A stretch of DNA of 64,000 bases from Dendrolimus kikuchii (Eukaryota; Arthropoda; Insecta; Lepidoptera; Lasiocampidae), in NCBI GenBank assembly GCA_019925095.2, contig CM034412.1:1488001-1552000 (forward strand). Reading direction: 5' to 3'. The notes beneath the pieces are model-generated. The model was not told the DNA's origin and ran no database searches. It worked only from the letters and a program-made list of their open reading frames with translations. The position numbers and the translations under genes were made by a program. Every line of letters starts with the position of its first letter. The first letter of the stretch is position 1. Below are positions 49,833 to 60,391 of the stretch, one piece after another.

Positions 49833-50900
49833 TGTAGTCTAGAAGTATTAGCTCAAAAAATCACATTTTTCATGACGGATTTTATGTTTACGAATTTTTT
49901 TCTAAGTGTGAAATTATTTATTTAGCCTCATTGACAAATCTAAAAAAATTTGAAAAATATGGAATATTATCAAAAATCATATAAAAGTCGGATCTCTTTT
50001 CATTGACGTGAGTTAGAATTCTTGCCAAAAAACATTTCTAACCTAGAGTGCATATAGTTACCACATGACGGTGGTGAAAGAGAACATCGTGATGTAACTT
50101 GTACATCAAGATAACCTATGTGCGAAACTAGTCGACCTGCCTTCAACAATCGTAGCAGGTGTAGTGTCCGTTCCGTTAAAAAGAGGAAGCCTGAACTCAG
50201 AAATATGTTGTTTATGTGCTTATATACAAAAATGCTAGCAGGTTTGTCGATGGACTCTAATAAGAATACCATGTAGAAAGTGGCGCCCTGGTTCCGAAGT
50301 AAAGTTGAAAATCAAATCCAGGAAGTTCAGTAATACTAACAACATAATTTTTCACAAATTATTGCATGCATAAACCGTGACGAGTCATCGGAAAAACACA
50401 TTCACAGCACAGCAACAGCACATAAATTAAAACCTTTTTGCTCATCAGTTTTTTCATTTTCCAAAAATCCTTGATAAAATAAGAATGGGTAAAAGTTACT
50501 CCGACTAAACAATTCAGCGAAATAATGTAATGTTGTACAGTTAAACTTAAAACTTAAGTTTTACCACATATTATAACAGCGTTAAAATGTTGCAATTATT
50601 TCAAAAACTACTTTTATCCGCGCAACGCTGTTAACATTTTCGACTTTATCTCATTACAAATAAAGTCCTCACAAATCGGCAAAAGTTTAAGCACAACAAC
50701 GAAGTAGATGACCTAATGATGTCCAATAATTTGCGGTCAAATAAAAATTAACCAAATCAACCATTATATAATCGAGGTCGACATTTCTGATTATTTAATT
50801 TCGAAACCTTAGCACCAAAAATATTAATACGCGCGCACGTAACACACAAAGTTAATAATAACTTTATTAATTATTCGATACACGATTATAATCCATACTC
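49833..50900. other. Low-repeat AT-rich stretch, putative start of an intron
   Basis: About 1.07 kb with one old SINE-T1 piece (50047-50222) and otherwise no dispersed repeats. On the minus strand it lies just downstream of the candidate splice donor at 50902, so it would be the first part of an intron. Confidence 0.4.
50047..50222 (+). mobile_element. SINE-T1, old 3' part
   Basis: GCATATAGTTACCACATGAC, AACATCGTGATGTAACTTG, ATAACCTATGTGCGAAAC and TGTCCGTTCC follow SINE-T1 order with many changes. Confidence 0.55.
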
Positions 50901-50902
50901 AC

Positions 50903-51104
50903 GTTATAAGCATCACTTTGGTCCTTGTCAGCTTCCTTGTATCATGTACTCAATTCCTTAGCACAAAACACAGAAACAAATCACTTAATCACACAAACAC
51001 GTTGTTAATTTTGATCGTATTAATTCGAAAACAATCGATATGAGCGGGATTTTTGACGGCCGCTCGCGGTTGACCCGATTGGCGCGCGTTCAGTAATCGA
51101 CTGA
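50903..51104 (-). promoter_or_regulatory. Candidate host promoter and 5' UTR exon
   Basis: Read on the minus strand: an arthropod-type initiator GTCAGTCG (51104-51100 region), a CpG-rich start, then a leader with GTGTTTGTGTGATTAAGTG and TGTGTTTTGTGCTAAGG, ending GCTTATAAC|GTGAGTATGG with the exon border at 50903/50902. GTGAGT is a good 5' splice site. No long coding frame is present, as expected of a 5' UTR. The interval is single-copy within the window and CpG-richer than its flanks. No TATA box was seen. It could be chance; no protein homology supports it. Confidence 0.4.
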
Positions 51105-51331
51105 CGGCTGCGTTCCGTTTTCGATGGCGCGTTCTTTTTTTTTTCAAACCGGCCACAGACAGACAACGACCACAGTCCGGTGTTTCAAGACTGAATGACG
51201 CAAGTTGTTTCGGCAATCGCTTTGGGTTTTTTCATTGCTTCACACACACTTTACTAATGCTGGTTTTAGTTAGTTATTGCCGCTGGCATGTTCATATCTA
51301 CTTTTAAAATATTATATTCTTTTATGAACTA

Positions 51332-51726
51332 CTAGCTTCTGCCTGCGGCTTCAGTCGCGTTGAAAAAGGGTATGTATATCATGAAGTGGGCATATCATGA
51401 TTCTTAGAAATATCGAACTAGATTTTTACTTCAAAGTGTCTAATTATTAATATCCCTAACGCCATCTGGCAAAGTAAAGGTGGAACTAACCATGAGAGCA
51501 ATACATTAAAATTGTCGCTGTAATATCATTATCGTTGCCATTATTTAATAGTGTTATGGCTTTATTCGTATATCCCTCCGAAATAGTATTTGTTTCTGGA
51601 TGTAAGGTACCCTATTCTACACTCTTGATAACGTGTATACAAAATTTTGTGATAATCTGTTGCGTAGTTAAGGAGTGAAAAATGTTACAAACAAACTCAC
51701 ATTTGCATTTCCAATATTAGTTGGGA
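51332..51726 (-). mobile_element. Non-autonomous Helitron, 395 bp
   Basis: CTAG at 51332 (CTAGCTTCTGCCTGCGGC) after A51331 and GA at 51725-51726 before T. The interior has CCCTATTCTACACTCTTG and ACAAAATTTTGTGATAATC, typical of such elements. Confidence 0.65.
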
Positions 51727-51764
51727 TAGCAGCAGGGTCTCTACATGCGAGGGGTTCAATTCTA

Positions 51765-51850
51765 CTATTTGAATATTTTGGCGTTGTGAAGATCGAAGTA
51801 CGATTCCATTACAGTAGTATCAAAAGTTCGTATTCTACTAAACCCACCAT
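51765..51850. repeat. Unclassified dispersed repeat, second copy
   Basis: CGATTCCATTACAGTAGTAT and GTTCGTATTCTACTAAA match 6793-6850. Class unknown. Confidence 0.5.
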
Positions 51851-51997
51851 CTCTTTCTTTCACCTACCAGAATTGTGCACACATGCCATGCTTCTGCAAA
51901 GATAAAACATTTTTAAATGATCCTAAATTGTTTGACCCTAAAAACCTTGATACATTAAAATCACATTGATTTTAATGTTTGCATGTAGTCTATTTTT

Positions 51998-52362
51998 ACA
52001 TACATACATAGCTTCACGTCAATTCCCTTGAGGGGTAGGCACGAACAACAGAGCGCCATTCAGGCTTGTTCTTACACACCTCACTCGCTTCTTTGACATT
52101 CATAACTCTTGTCATGCACGCTCGTCTGTTCTTAAGGCTCCTGACATCACCTTCTGCTAGTATACGATCAATTTGATCATGAAAGGTGTGTCGGGGCCTT
52201 TCACGACTTCTGCATCCATCCGCTTTTGCATTGTATATCTGTTTAGTAATTCTTTCATCATGCATTCTTTCCACATGCCCGAACCACCGGAGCATTTGTT
52301 TCCTTACCTTCACCCCGACACTCTTTTTCAGACCAACTCCCTTTCTTACTTCGGTATTACGA
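51998..52362 (-). mobile_element. RTE-A copy 19
   Basis: Perfect 11-bp TSD AGTCTATTTTT at 51987-51997 and 52363-52373. It carries a minus-strand open frame of 99 codons (MKVRKQMLRWFGHVERMHDE to VVRAYPSRELT) without internal stops. Confidence 0.88.
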
Positions 52363-52373
52363 AGTCTATTTTT

Positions 52374-52930
52374 TGGTATTTAAATATAGAATTGTGTACA
52401 ATCTGTTTTTGATTTGAATCCCTCTTTCTTAAACCATGAAAGAGGTTAAATTGAAAAATAAAAATCTGTTTTTGATTATCTTCACTATCACATATCCAGG
52501 CAAAGACCAATCTATTGTTTTCTGAATTTGAACACTGGTATTTTGCTGTGTAGTTTCATTTTCAAAGATGTATAATCTCTTTTCTTTCACATTTTCACAA
52601 TTATTTGGAGTCGGCACAATATGTCTCTTCCTTCTACACTCCTCAATTGTGACATACGTCCTCTGTGACACCAGAAATCATCATATTATCCATCAAACGA
52701 TTCATCCATCTCTTTTTTGGTCTACCTTTACATTTGCACCCTTGCAGTTTAACAGTCTTCTTGTCACGTGACTTTCATCACTCCTCAATACATGCCCATG
52801 TTAACATACATCCACAATATCAGAATAATAATAGTATTATCTGTAGCAGAAATGGCGTTAAACGAAATGAATATTGAAAAACTACCAAAATTATTAAACA
52901 TTTATTTCGCGGGTTTTCGCTTTTATATAT
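52374..52930. other. Unassigned; one shared block
   Basis: ATGAATATTGAAAAACTACC at 52867 matches the dispersed repeat at 6915. The rest has overlapping short frames with no recognised motif. Confidence 0.4.
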
Positions 52931-52933
52931 ATT

Positions 52934-53149
52934 CTAGCTGCGCCCGCGACGTCGTCCGCGTGGAATTTGCTTTTAAAACCCTCCGATTTTGAAACATTCT
53001 TCATCGATGCTCCGCTCCTATTAGTCTTAGCGTGATGATATATAACTTATAGCCTTCCTCGATAAATGGGCTATCCAACACTAAAATAATTTTTCAAATC
53101 AGACCAGTAAGTTCTTGAGATTAGCGCGTTCAATCAAACAATATTAGGA
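52934..53149 (-). mobile_element. Non-autonomous Helitron, 216 bp
   Basis: CTAGCTGCGCCCGCGACGTC at 52934 and GA at 53148-53149 before T. GCCTTCCTCGATAAATGGGC and GAGATTAGCGCGTTCAATC recur in the next fragment. Confidence 0.7.
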
Positions 53150-53269
53150 TATTTAAAAAAATAAAAGAAAACACTTATTGTGAGATAACTACAATAGTTA
53201 GACATATGGTTATGCGATATTTTTTGTAGAAAATTATATGTTCTGCAAAGTGGTAGTACATTGTTTTGT

Positions 53270-53512
53270 TCTATAATCAATAGTTTTCGCAGCGCACGCC
53301 GTGTAAGGATTTTTTCGGGTCATTTTTTTACACCTTGGGTTACATTATTGGACTTTTAGTAAGGATCCCTAATTTTTTTGAAAATATAATATAGCCTATA
53401 GCCTTCCTCGATAAATGTACTATTCAACACTGAAAGAATTTTTCAAATTGGACCAGCGGTTCCTGAGATTAGCGCGTTTAAACAAACAAACTCTTCAGTT
53501 TTATAATATTAG
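53270..53512 (-). mobile_element. Helitron fragment, related to the previous one
   Basis: TTTTCGCAGCGCACGCCGTG, GCCTTCCTCGATAAATGTAC and GAGATTAGCGCGTTTAAAC. Terminal CTAG is not intact. Confidence 0.6.
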
Positions 53513-53610
53513 TTGATCGTTACACCATTTATAACTCAAGAACGGCTGGACCAATTTTTATGATTCTTGTGTTTTTTGAATTGTATTCATCCGGAATAGG
53601 ATAATAAATA

Positions 53611-54470
53611 TTAAAAAACCGACTTCAAAAACTAAAAAGTATAAAATAACTTATTTCTGAAACTATTTTTAATTACAATATCTTATTTTTAATATATATT
53701 ATCTAAAATATCTTAAAGTCAGTGCTTAGAAATTTTCAAAATATAGTAATTTTTATGTTTTTCTTCGCACCGACTTCAAGATGTTTTAGATAATATATAT
53801 TAAAAATAAGATATTATAATTAAAAATAGCTTTAGAAATAAGTTATTTCATAGTTTTTAGTTTTTGAAGTCGGTTTTTTATAAACGAAGTTTTTTTATTT
53901 CTTACTTTTTAGTGTCTAGCTATGGCTAGGCCTACGAAAGGTGCCGCGCGCCTTAAATATACGTCCTAAGAAACGGGAACGGTATTTTTTTTTCATAAAA
54001 AAATGTTCATAAATAGAAGACTACTGGGCCAAACTATGTTAAATTTTTAGGAAACCAAGTGGCAACTATTCCGCATCAAACTAACGTAGAATCACGTAAA
54101 TCGGATCAAACATATCAGCGTAATCGGTGTACATACGTAACGGAACGGAATTTTTTTTCATAAAAATGTTCATATAATGAAAACTACTAGGCCAAACCAT
54201 GTTAAATTTTTAGGGGACCAAATGGCAACTATTCCGCATCAAACTAAAGAAGAATCACGTAAATCGGATCATAAATACCAGCGCAATCGGTGTACATACG
54301 TAACGGAATGGAAAAAAAATCATAAAAAATGTTCATAAAATAAAAACTACTGGGCCAAACCATGTTAAATTTTTAGGGGACCAAATTGCAACTATTCCGC
54401 ATCAAACTAAAGATGAATCATGTAAATCGAATCATAAATCTCAGCGTAATCGGTGTACATACATAAAAAA
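53611..54470. repeat. Repeat H, second copy with 163-bp tandem expansion
   Basis: The hairpin arms are 53611-53725 and 53767-53897. To the right a unit with CTACTGGGCCAAAC starts at 54021, 54185 and 54347 (periods 164 and 162 bp), whereas the copy at 41.7-42.28 kb has one such unit. CAACTATTCCGCATCAAACT is invariant in all. Confidence 0.8.
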
Positions 54471-54649
54471 TACCAATCAAGTTGAGAACCTCCTCCTGTT
54501 TGAAGTCAATTAAAAACATGATATTCATAAATAAAAAAAAATATCATTAAAAAAACATCAGTCACAACATCAGTCTAGCCATTCATTTGTTATGATCTTT
54601 ACCAGGCCAATTTCGGCAATGGGGTCTGCATTTAAACTCATTTTCATTT

Positions 54650-55147
54650 GTCTGATTTAGGTGAATTATTTTTGTGTGTGTTCAACTGGTCCCGGGATGG
54701 TTTAGCTTCACGATTAGATCCGGTAGGTGGCGCCGCTAAACACCTCTGTAACGGTGGGGCCGATTTTGGTGATTTTTTTTTGTGTTTTTTCAAGTTGTTT
54801 TGCCAGGTGGTAGGGCATTTGACCGACTGGATGGCTACCACCCCTGGTCTAAAGTATGTCGCCATAACAACCTTGAGTTGTGTTCCTGCATTAGTGACCA
54901 GGTTCCAGTTTCCCTTAAGAGAACAGCAGCGCATTTGTAGCACCTTTGGTGTTGCAAATGTCTATAGGCGATGGTAACCGCTTTCCATCAGGTGGGCCGT
55001 CTGCCTGTCTGCTGAACTCCTGCAATAATAATAAAAAAAGTAGATTCGAGAATGGTTTAGATTAACAGTTGGTCCCGGCAGTTGGCGCTGCAATCGGTTT
55101 CTAGATTTTTGTTTTTCAATGGCAAGACGTCTGCCGGGTACGGCTAG
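54650..55147 (+). mobile_element. Helitron split by a SINE-A
   Basis: GGTCCCGGGATGGTTTAG, GATCCGGTAGGTGGCGCCG on the left and GTCCCGGCAGTTGGCGCTG, GCCGGGTACGGCTAG before T on the right. The 5' end is uncertain. SINE-A lies at 54802-55039. Confidence 0.6.
54802..55039 (+). mobile_element. SINE-A starting at the CCAGG boundary
   Basis: It begins GCCAGGTGGTAGGGCATTTG and ends CTCCTGCAATAATAATAAAA. The 5' ~80 bp of the full unit are missing, as in the nested copy at 20637. Confidence 0.82.
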
Positions 55148-55159
55148 TTAATACTTATA

Positions 55160-55316
55160 AAGATATAATGGTGTCCCACGGGCACGCCATTGGAATTAAC
55201 AGAATAACGAAATTAAACACACCTACGACTGAGATTATAGTGTCCGGAGATTTTGACGAGATAGTAACAGTAGAATTGGGCATCTGGTCTTTTCGTAATC
55301 TTGGGGTAAATATATA
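55160..55316 (+). repeat. Unclassified dispersed repeat, copy 2
   Basis: GGGCACGCCATTGGAATTAA, CGAAATTAAACACACCTACG and ATTATAGTGTCCGGAGATTT are uninterrupted here, which defines the empty site of the SINE-T2 insertion at 7057. Confidence 0.6.
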
Positions 55317-55620
55317 TTTTTTTTTATTGCAGGAGTTCAGCAGACGGCCCACTTGATGGAAAGCGGTTACCATCGCCTATGGACATTTGTAACACCAAAG
55401 TTGCTACAAATGCGCTGCTGCTCTCTTAAGGGAGACTGGAACCTGATCACTAATGCCGGAACACAACTCAAGGTTGTTATTGCGATATAGTTTAGACCAG
55501 GGGTGGTAGCCATCCAGTCAGGCAAATGCCCTACCACCTGGCTGTGGGTTGTTAAGTCGCCTCTTACGACAGGCCGCCCCAACGCAGGAAATTGTATTCT
55601 TTCTCCGTTCCTGCACGGAT
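55317..55620 (-). mobile_element. SINE-A full-length copy
   Basis: Poly-T, then GAGTTCAGCAGACGGCCCAC (8 bp shorter in the tail), body to CTGCACGGAT; TTAA subtype. Confidence 0.86.
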
Positions 55621-56139
55621 ACGGTTAGAGCTAGTGAAAAGAGATTGAAACGTCGATATAAAACAAAAATAAATGTGAAAATGCTGTTTTAATCATCTGT
55701 ACTAGTTGCAAAAACTTAAGAAATTACAATTGTATTTTATATATATGTTTAATTAACAATAATTGTTGTAATTATTTATCTTGTTTCGTGTTTTGCAAGT
55801 TTCATTCTGACTTCCCGAAGACAAATCGCTAGATTGCATAGTTCGCTCCATATTCACATAGGTGGCTAAGCAATTATTACTTATGCAACTAACCACTCAC
55901 ATGTGGTTTAAAGTGACATAGCAATTTACGTATATAAAAACCGCAAAATGATTCAGCTAGTTTGTTTAACCGATGTCAAAAGCCATAATTTAAAAACATC
56001 TTAGCCATTAGAATCACTTTGCGCAATATATCGTATACAACAGGAAGTTTTCAAGCTCTGCGCTACGACATAGCGTTCTAGGACGTTGTCATGCGTCATT
56101 AGATTAGTGGATCAATCAAATTGAATCAATTCGGTGGAA
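55621..56139. other. No feature recognised
   Basis: About 520 bp, AT-rich. Nothing supported. Confidence 0.4.
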
Positions 56140-56442
56140 AAGAGAGAGAGAGAATACAATTTCCTGCGTTTGGGCGGCCTGTCGTAAGAGGCGACTTAAC
56201 AACCCACAGCCAGGTGGTAGGGCATTTGCCCGACTGGATGGCTACCACCCCTAGTCTAGAGTATGTCGCCATAACAACCTTGAGTTGTGTTCCGGCATTA
56301 GTGACCAGGTTCCAGTCTCCCTTAAGAGTGCAGCAGAGCATTTGTAGCAACTTTGGTGTTGCAAATGTCCATAGGCGATGGTAACCGCTTTCCATCAAGT
56401 GGACCGTCTGCCTGTCTGCTGATTTGCTGCAATAAAAAAAAA
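56140..56442 (+). mobile_element. SINE-A with altered 5' end
   Basis: The first bases are AAAAGAGAGAGAGAGAATAC in place of GCAGGAACGGAGAAAGAATA. The rest is intact to GATTTGCTGCAATAAAA; TTAA subtype. Confidence 0.83.
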
Positions 56443-56517
56443 GCTAAAAGAACACCATGATTAATAATTACATTGAATGATTCAATGCAGTATAGAATGT
56501 TTAAGCGAAGGTAAAAT

Positions 56518-56927
56518 ATATACATACATACATAACTTCACGCCAGTTCCCTTGCGGGGTAGGCACGAACAACAGAGCGCCATTTAGGCTTATTCTTACA
56601 CACCTCACTTGCTTCTTTGACATTCATAACTCTTGTCATGCACGCTCGTCTGTTCTTAAGGCTCCTGACATCACCTTCTGCTAGTACACGATCAATTTGA
56701 TCATGGAAGGTGTGTCGTGGCCTTCCACGACTTCTGCATCCATCCACTTTTGCATTGTATATCTGTTTAGTCATTCTTTCATCATGCATTCTTTCCACAT
56801 GCCCGAACCACCGGAGCATTCCTTTCCTTACCTTCACACCGACACTCTCTTTCAGACCAACTCTCTTTCTTACTTCGGTATTACGAACGCGGTCCGCGAG
56901 CGTCACTCCGCAGATTTTGCACAGTTT
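56518..56927 (-). mobile_element. RTE-A copy 20, second longest
   Basis: Perfect 11-bp TSD GAAGGTAAAAT at 56507-56517 and 56928-56938. The minus-strand frame of 122 codons from 56906 (TLADRVRNTEVRKRVGLKES to VVRAYPARELA) has no stop, so this is the best-preserved RTE-A tail protein, with Arg where the 28.5-kb copy has a stop. Confidence 0.9.
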
Positions 56928-56938
56928 GAAGGTAAAAT

Positions 56939-57508
56939 GGTTGCAAAAATGTAAATAGATTGTAATTTTTTTAAATAAAGAAATAAATTTGCTGCCGTTA
57001 TTAAATATTAATTAAATACTACGGAAATATACCGAGATACTGGCGAGTCCAGACGGGTATTTTTTTTGTTTCTGCACTTTGAAACATCGTGGAATTTCAG
57101 TGTAAGGCTGGTTGTACACGTTAGGCCACAGTATTGGATCATACCTCTCGGTCGTAGTACGGGCCATGGTTGGGAGCAAACGCAGATGGGACGCAGTGTC
57201 CTCATTTTGAGAGCGCGTAATGCTCGCCAAGGAGGAGGCGAAGCGGAACGTGAGCGTACGAACTTGCTGAGCTCCCACTAAAGCAGAACGGTACTGGAGA
57301 ACTGAGGTCGACATCCGACCTTCGACCGAACCTCGGGATGGCTTCCCACCCATCAATGCCGTCGAGAGGGGGGCGCTTCGTGTTTAGCTCCAGTGGGGCG
57401 AGATATTTAGCCGCCCCATGCCGGAGAGAGTGGGACGATGTCGGGGTTTATGCTTCCCCCCGGCAGTTAAATTTCTTTATAGACCACGATTGTTTTCCTT
57501 TATTTATT
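56939..57508. other. Unassigned GC-richer stretch
   Basis: 57100-57480 is GC-rich, with CCGACCTTCGACCGAACCTC and GCCGCCCCATGCCGGAGAGA. Several overlapping frames on both strands have no recognised motif. It may be retroelement 5' debris. Confidence 0.35.
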
Positions 57509-57660
57509 GAAGTGATAACTTCTTATGGGAGGGTAAACCGCTTCGTTACGTAACACGTTACGGCGCCAGTCTTCCAGCCTTTTCTCTCACGCATACGGTA
57601 GCGGTAAGCAGGCTCCTCCTCTCTCCCTCTAACCCACAGCGCTAGCCGTATTTCTTCTAA
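57509..57660 (+). repeat. Repeat starting GAAGTGATAACTTC
   Basis: The palindrome at 57509-57522 is followed by GGGAGGGTAAACCG, TACGTAACACGTTACGGCGC and a pyrimidine-rich CTCCTCCTCTCTCCCTC block. It begins with the same kind of palindrome as repeats G and I. No second copy is in the window. Confidence 0.4.
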
Positions 57661-57721
57661 TGTACATATTCAAGAATTGTAACTAAGAATAAAATATATT
57701 TTATAATCGATAGAAGATTTG

Positions 57722-57852
57722 AGCGTGCATGACAAGAGTTATGAATGTCAAAGAAGCAAGTGAAGTGTGTAAAAATAAGCCTGAATGGCGCTCTGTTGTT
57801 CGTGCCTACCCCGCAAGGGAACTGGCGTGAAGTTATGTATGTATGTATGTGC
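57722..57852 (+). mobile_element. RTE-A copy 21
   Basis: GAGCGTGCATGACAAGAGTT to (TATG)n. Frame KWRSVVRAYPARELA type intact. TSD unclear. Confidence 0.78.
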
Positions 57853-57944
57853 ATGTAAGTTTTTGTCTTCGCGGACTGATATGGAAGAATGTCCAAAAGT
57901 CTTTCAATTAAAAAAACTTCAACAAAATTTTAACTTGTAGTTTT

Positions 57945-58317
57945 ACCGGCAGGTTTTCAAATTGGACAAGTACATTAACAATCTACCCGTAAAACTTCAA
58001 GTCAAAATTTAGTTGCAATTCCTTTTTCCATTTGTCCGTTGAAGTTTCACTTCTACTGTATGTCCCAGCACACATTTCGATTTTTCGCAGGTTTACTGCA
58101 AATTATCATTTGGTTAGGTTAGGTATATTTTAAAAAATGCATTTTTGATTTCAACATATTTTATCCTGTCAAACAAAAAAACTGAATTCGATCCAGAACC
58201 AATAAAAACATCGATAGTCTACTCTAACATTATGCCGCCTCTCACCGCGTCGTAACGCTTTTTCGTGACAGAAAAATCCTAAGACCAGACCTCTCGTTTA
58301 TATAGAAGTTTCACTTC
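57945..58317 (-). repeat. Repeat G, third copy
   Basis: It includes palindromes GAAGTTTCACTTC at 58041-58053 and 58305-58317, CATCGATAGTCTACTCTAAC and CGTAACGCTTTTTCGTGACA. Outside the left palindrome, GGTTTTCAAATTGGACAAGT matches 42350, so the unit extends beyond it. Confidence 0.72.
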
Positions 58318-58329
58318 AAAAATATATAT

Positions 58330-58378
58330 TTTGTCACGTCCTGCTCGTCCTAGAAATAAACCTATTTTCTTTCTCTCT
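58330..58378 (+). repeat. Repeat P-type 3' end
   Basis: GTCCTAGAAATAAACC then TTTTCTTTCTCTC matches the end of the element at 61.98-62.04 kb and resembles repeat P (GTCCTAAATAAAATG...TTTCTTTC). Confidence 0.45.
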
Positions 58379-58497
58379 GTTTGCAATGTACGATAATGAA
58401 AACAATGTATACGCATGCTTACTTCTTTGTAGAAGCGTGCAAAGTCCAAATTGTCGGCAACTGGTTTGCAAGGACAACGCAGCCGTCAGCAATATTA

Positions 58498-58570
58498 CTA
58501 GCTGACCCGTGTCCACTTCGCTGCGCGTCATTAAGAGACACACATGCAGCCACGCACACACGCACGCATA
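58498..58570 (-). mobile_element. Helitron 3' end fragment
   Basis: A|CTAGCTGACCCGTGTCCAC; only the 3' end is recognisable. Confidence 0.5.
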
Positions 58571-58619
58571 TCAAGGTTTAATTAAGCTTTGTTACCTTTA
58601 ATTAATTTATAAAAGCAGA

Positions 58620-59045
58620 AAGCACCCGCAGTGCCTCGTACGAGTTATGGGTAATATACAACAGACCACTCTGGATCCGCTCCCAGACACCCAGACCATA
58701 GTAAATAACAATAAGTTAATTTACGAAATTTACTATTCCAAGAATCGAGCCCGTAGCGGAGTGAATTTTTTTTTTTTTTTTACAAGGGGAAATCCATTGG
58801 CGGACCCCCCGCCGGGGCGACTTCGGCGGGGGAGTGTGGGACTCGCCGGCTAGAGAAACCGGAATACCCACTAAAACCCCTTGGTGCCACCTGACGCCAT
58901 GAGCCGGGGTCACGAGATATGCGTGAGCTTTTCTTCCCCGACCCCGGCTGGCGTGGGCCCACCCCAGCAAGGGGCGGGCCTCTCCGTGCTCGAAGCGGAG
59001 TGAAGTAGGCCGGTAAAGGCTTACCCCATTCAACCACAGAGGCCG
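58620..59045 (-). mobile_element. SINE-T2 copy 3, split by a GC-rich retro-insert
   Basis: Left part 58620-58765 (GGGTAATATACAACAGACCA, CCAAGAATCGAGCCCG) and right part 59005-59045, the inverse of an A-box (TGGTTGAATGGGGTAAGCC). The insert is 58766-58993. Confidence 0.72.
58766..58993 (-). mobile_element. GC-rich retro-insert with poly-A and 11-bp TSD
   Basis: Perfect AGCGGAGTGAA at 58755-58765 and 58994-59004. Poly-T at the left shows a poly-A tail on the minus strand. The body is strongly GC-rich (CCCCCCGCCGGGGCGACTTC, CCCCGACCCCGGCTGGCGTG). It inserted by target-primed retrotransposition, but the family is unknown. Confidence 0.8.
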
Positions 59046-59215
59046 TCAGTCGTTTTACCTAGTAATTTAATTGAATTATCTTCTGATATACGAATAATTA
59101 ACTAAAACTGCTTTGGAAGCGGCGGTGTTGTAGACTCATGACTTTCAATAAGTAGTTTGCAAGATTCCATTTTCAAATAAATACATTCATTTACACTATG
59201 ACAATTGATTCGGGC

Positions 59216-59496
59216 ATGTGCAAAGAATGCAAGATGAAAGAATGACTAAACAGATATACAATGCAAAAGTGGATGGATGCTGAAGTCGTGGAAGGCCACG
59301 ACACACCTTCCGTGATCAAATTGATCGTGTACTAGCAGAAGGTGATGTCAGGAGCCTTAAGAACAAACGAGCGTGCATGACGAGAGCTATGAATGTCAAA
59401 GAGGCAAGTGAGGTGTGTAAGAATAAGCCTGAATGGCGCTCTGTTGGTCGTGCCTACCCCGCAAAGGAACTGGCGTGAAGTTATGTATGTATATAT
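59216..59496 (+). mobile_element. RTE-A copy 22
   Basis: TSD TATGACAAT at 59207-59215 and 59497-59505. It starts TGATTCGGGCATGTGCAAAG. One stop in GGATGCTGAAGTCG (TGA). Confidence 0.82.
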
Positions 59497-59516
59497 TATG
59501 ACAATGAACATTTCTT

Positions 59517-59735
59517 TTTATGTTTGCTTATAGGCTAACTGGCAGACGGGTACACTTGATGGCAAGTGGCTACGTTGCCCATGGACATTTGCAACACTAA
59601 GGGAGCCGATGCGTTGCCTACCTCGTTGAGACTTTATAAATCTGTTTACGCCCTATTTGATGAGCCCCATATTGTAGGGCTCTGGGAAAACCGCGGGAGG
59701 GAGCTCATTCCACAGCTTGCTCACAAACATGATGA
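59517..59735 (-). mobile_element. LINE-B 3' end fragment
   Basis: Tail GGCAGACGGGTACACTTGAT and ATGGACATTTGCAACACTAA, then the protein-end region GGGAGCTCATTCCACAGCTT also seen at 43.998 kb (GGGAGCTCATTCCAAATC). Minus-strand sense. Confidence 0.65.
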
Positions 59736-60066
59736 TTTTATAATGATAATATGTTAAACACAATGACGTTACTTGTGGGTATTTTTTTAGATTTTACATT
59801 ATTCACATCATAATTTACAATGTTGTAGTATTTATAACAATTATAAATAGATTTCCTTTGTTTTTAAGATTACACCAAATGGAAGCATTACATACAAATA
59901 TTTAAGTAACTACGTAAATGCAGTTCAATTTCTGAAAATATAAATTGACAGGACTTATTTACGACATACCCGTATTCTACCAATCGTGTCAATAAAATTA
60001 CCAAACCCCCAGGGGGGCTTTAGTGGCGAAGCCTTAGGTGAGTAGCGACAACTCGGACATGACATT
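59736..60066. other. No feature recognised
   Basis: AT-rich, 330 bp; AAACCCCCAGGGGGGCTTT at about 60003 is a small hairpin. Confidence 0.4.
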
Positions 60067-60386
60067 TTATCTGTGCAGGAATGGAGAAAGAATACAATTT
60101 CCTGTGGTCGGGCGGCCTGTCGTAAGAGGCGACAAAACAACCCACAGCCAGGTGATAGAGCATTTTCACGCCTGGATGGCTACCACCCCTGGTCTAAAGT
60201 ATGTCGTTATAATAACCTTGAGTTGTGTCCCGACATTAGTGACCAGGTTCCAGTCTCCCTTGAGAGAGCACCAGCGTATTTGTAGCACCTTTGGTGCCGC
60301 AAATTTCCATAGGCGATGGTAACCGCTTTCCATCAAGTGGGCCGTCTGCCTGTCTGCTGAACTCTTGCAATAAAAATTAAAAAAAT
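60067..60386 (+). mobile_element. SINE-A full-length copy
   Basis: TTATCTGTGCAGGAATGGAG through CTCTTGCAATAAAAATTAAA; diverged but complete. Confidence 0.83.
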
Positions 60387-60391
60387 ATGAC

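Noticed and set aside
57012..57356. 114-codon minus frame in a GC-rich patch
   Set aside because: Opposite-strand frames of similar length coexist and no recognised motif is present.
58716..59037. Overlapping Pro/Arg/Gly-rich frames on the minus strand
   Set aside because: They span a retro-insert with TSDs and reflect its high GC content.
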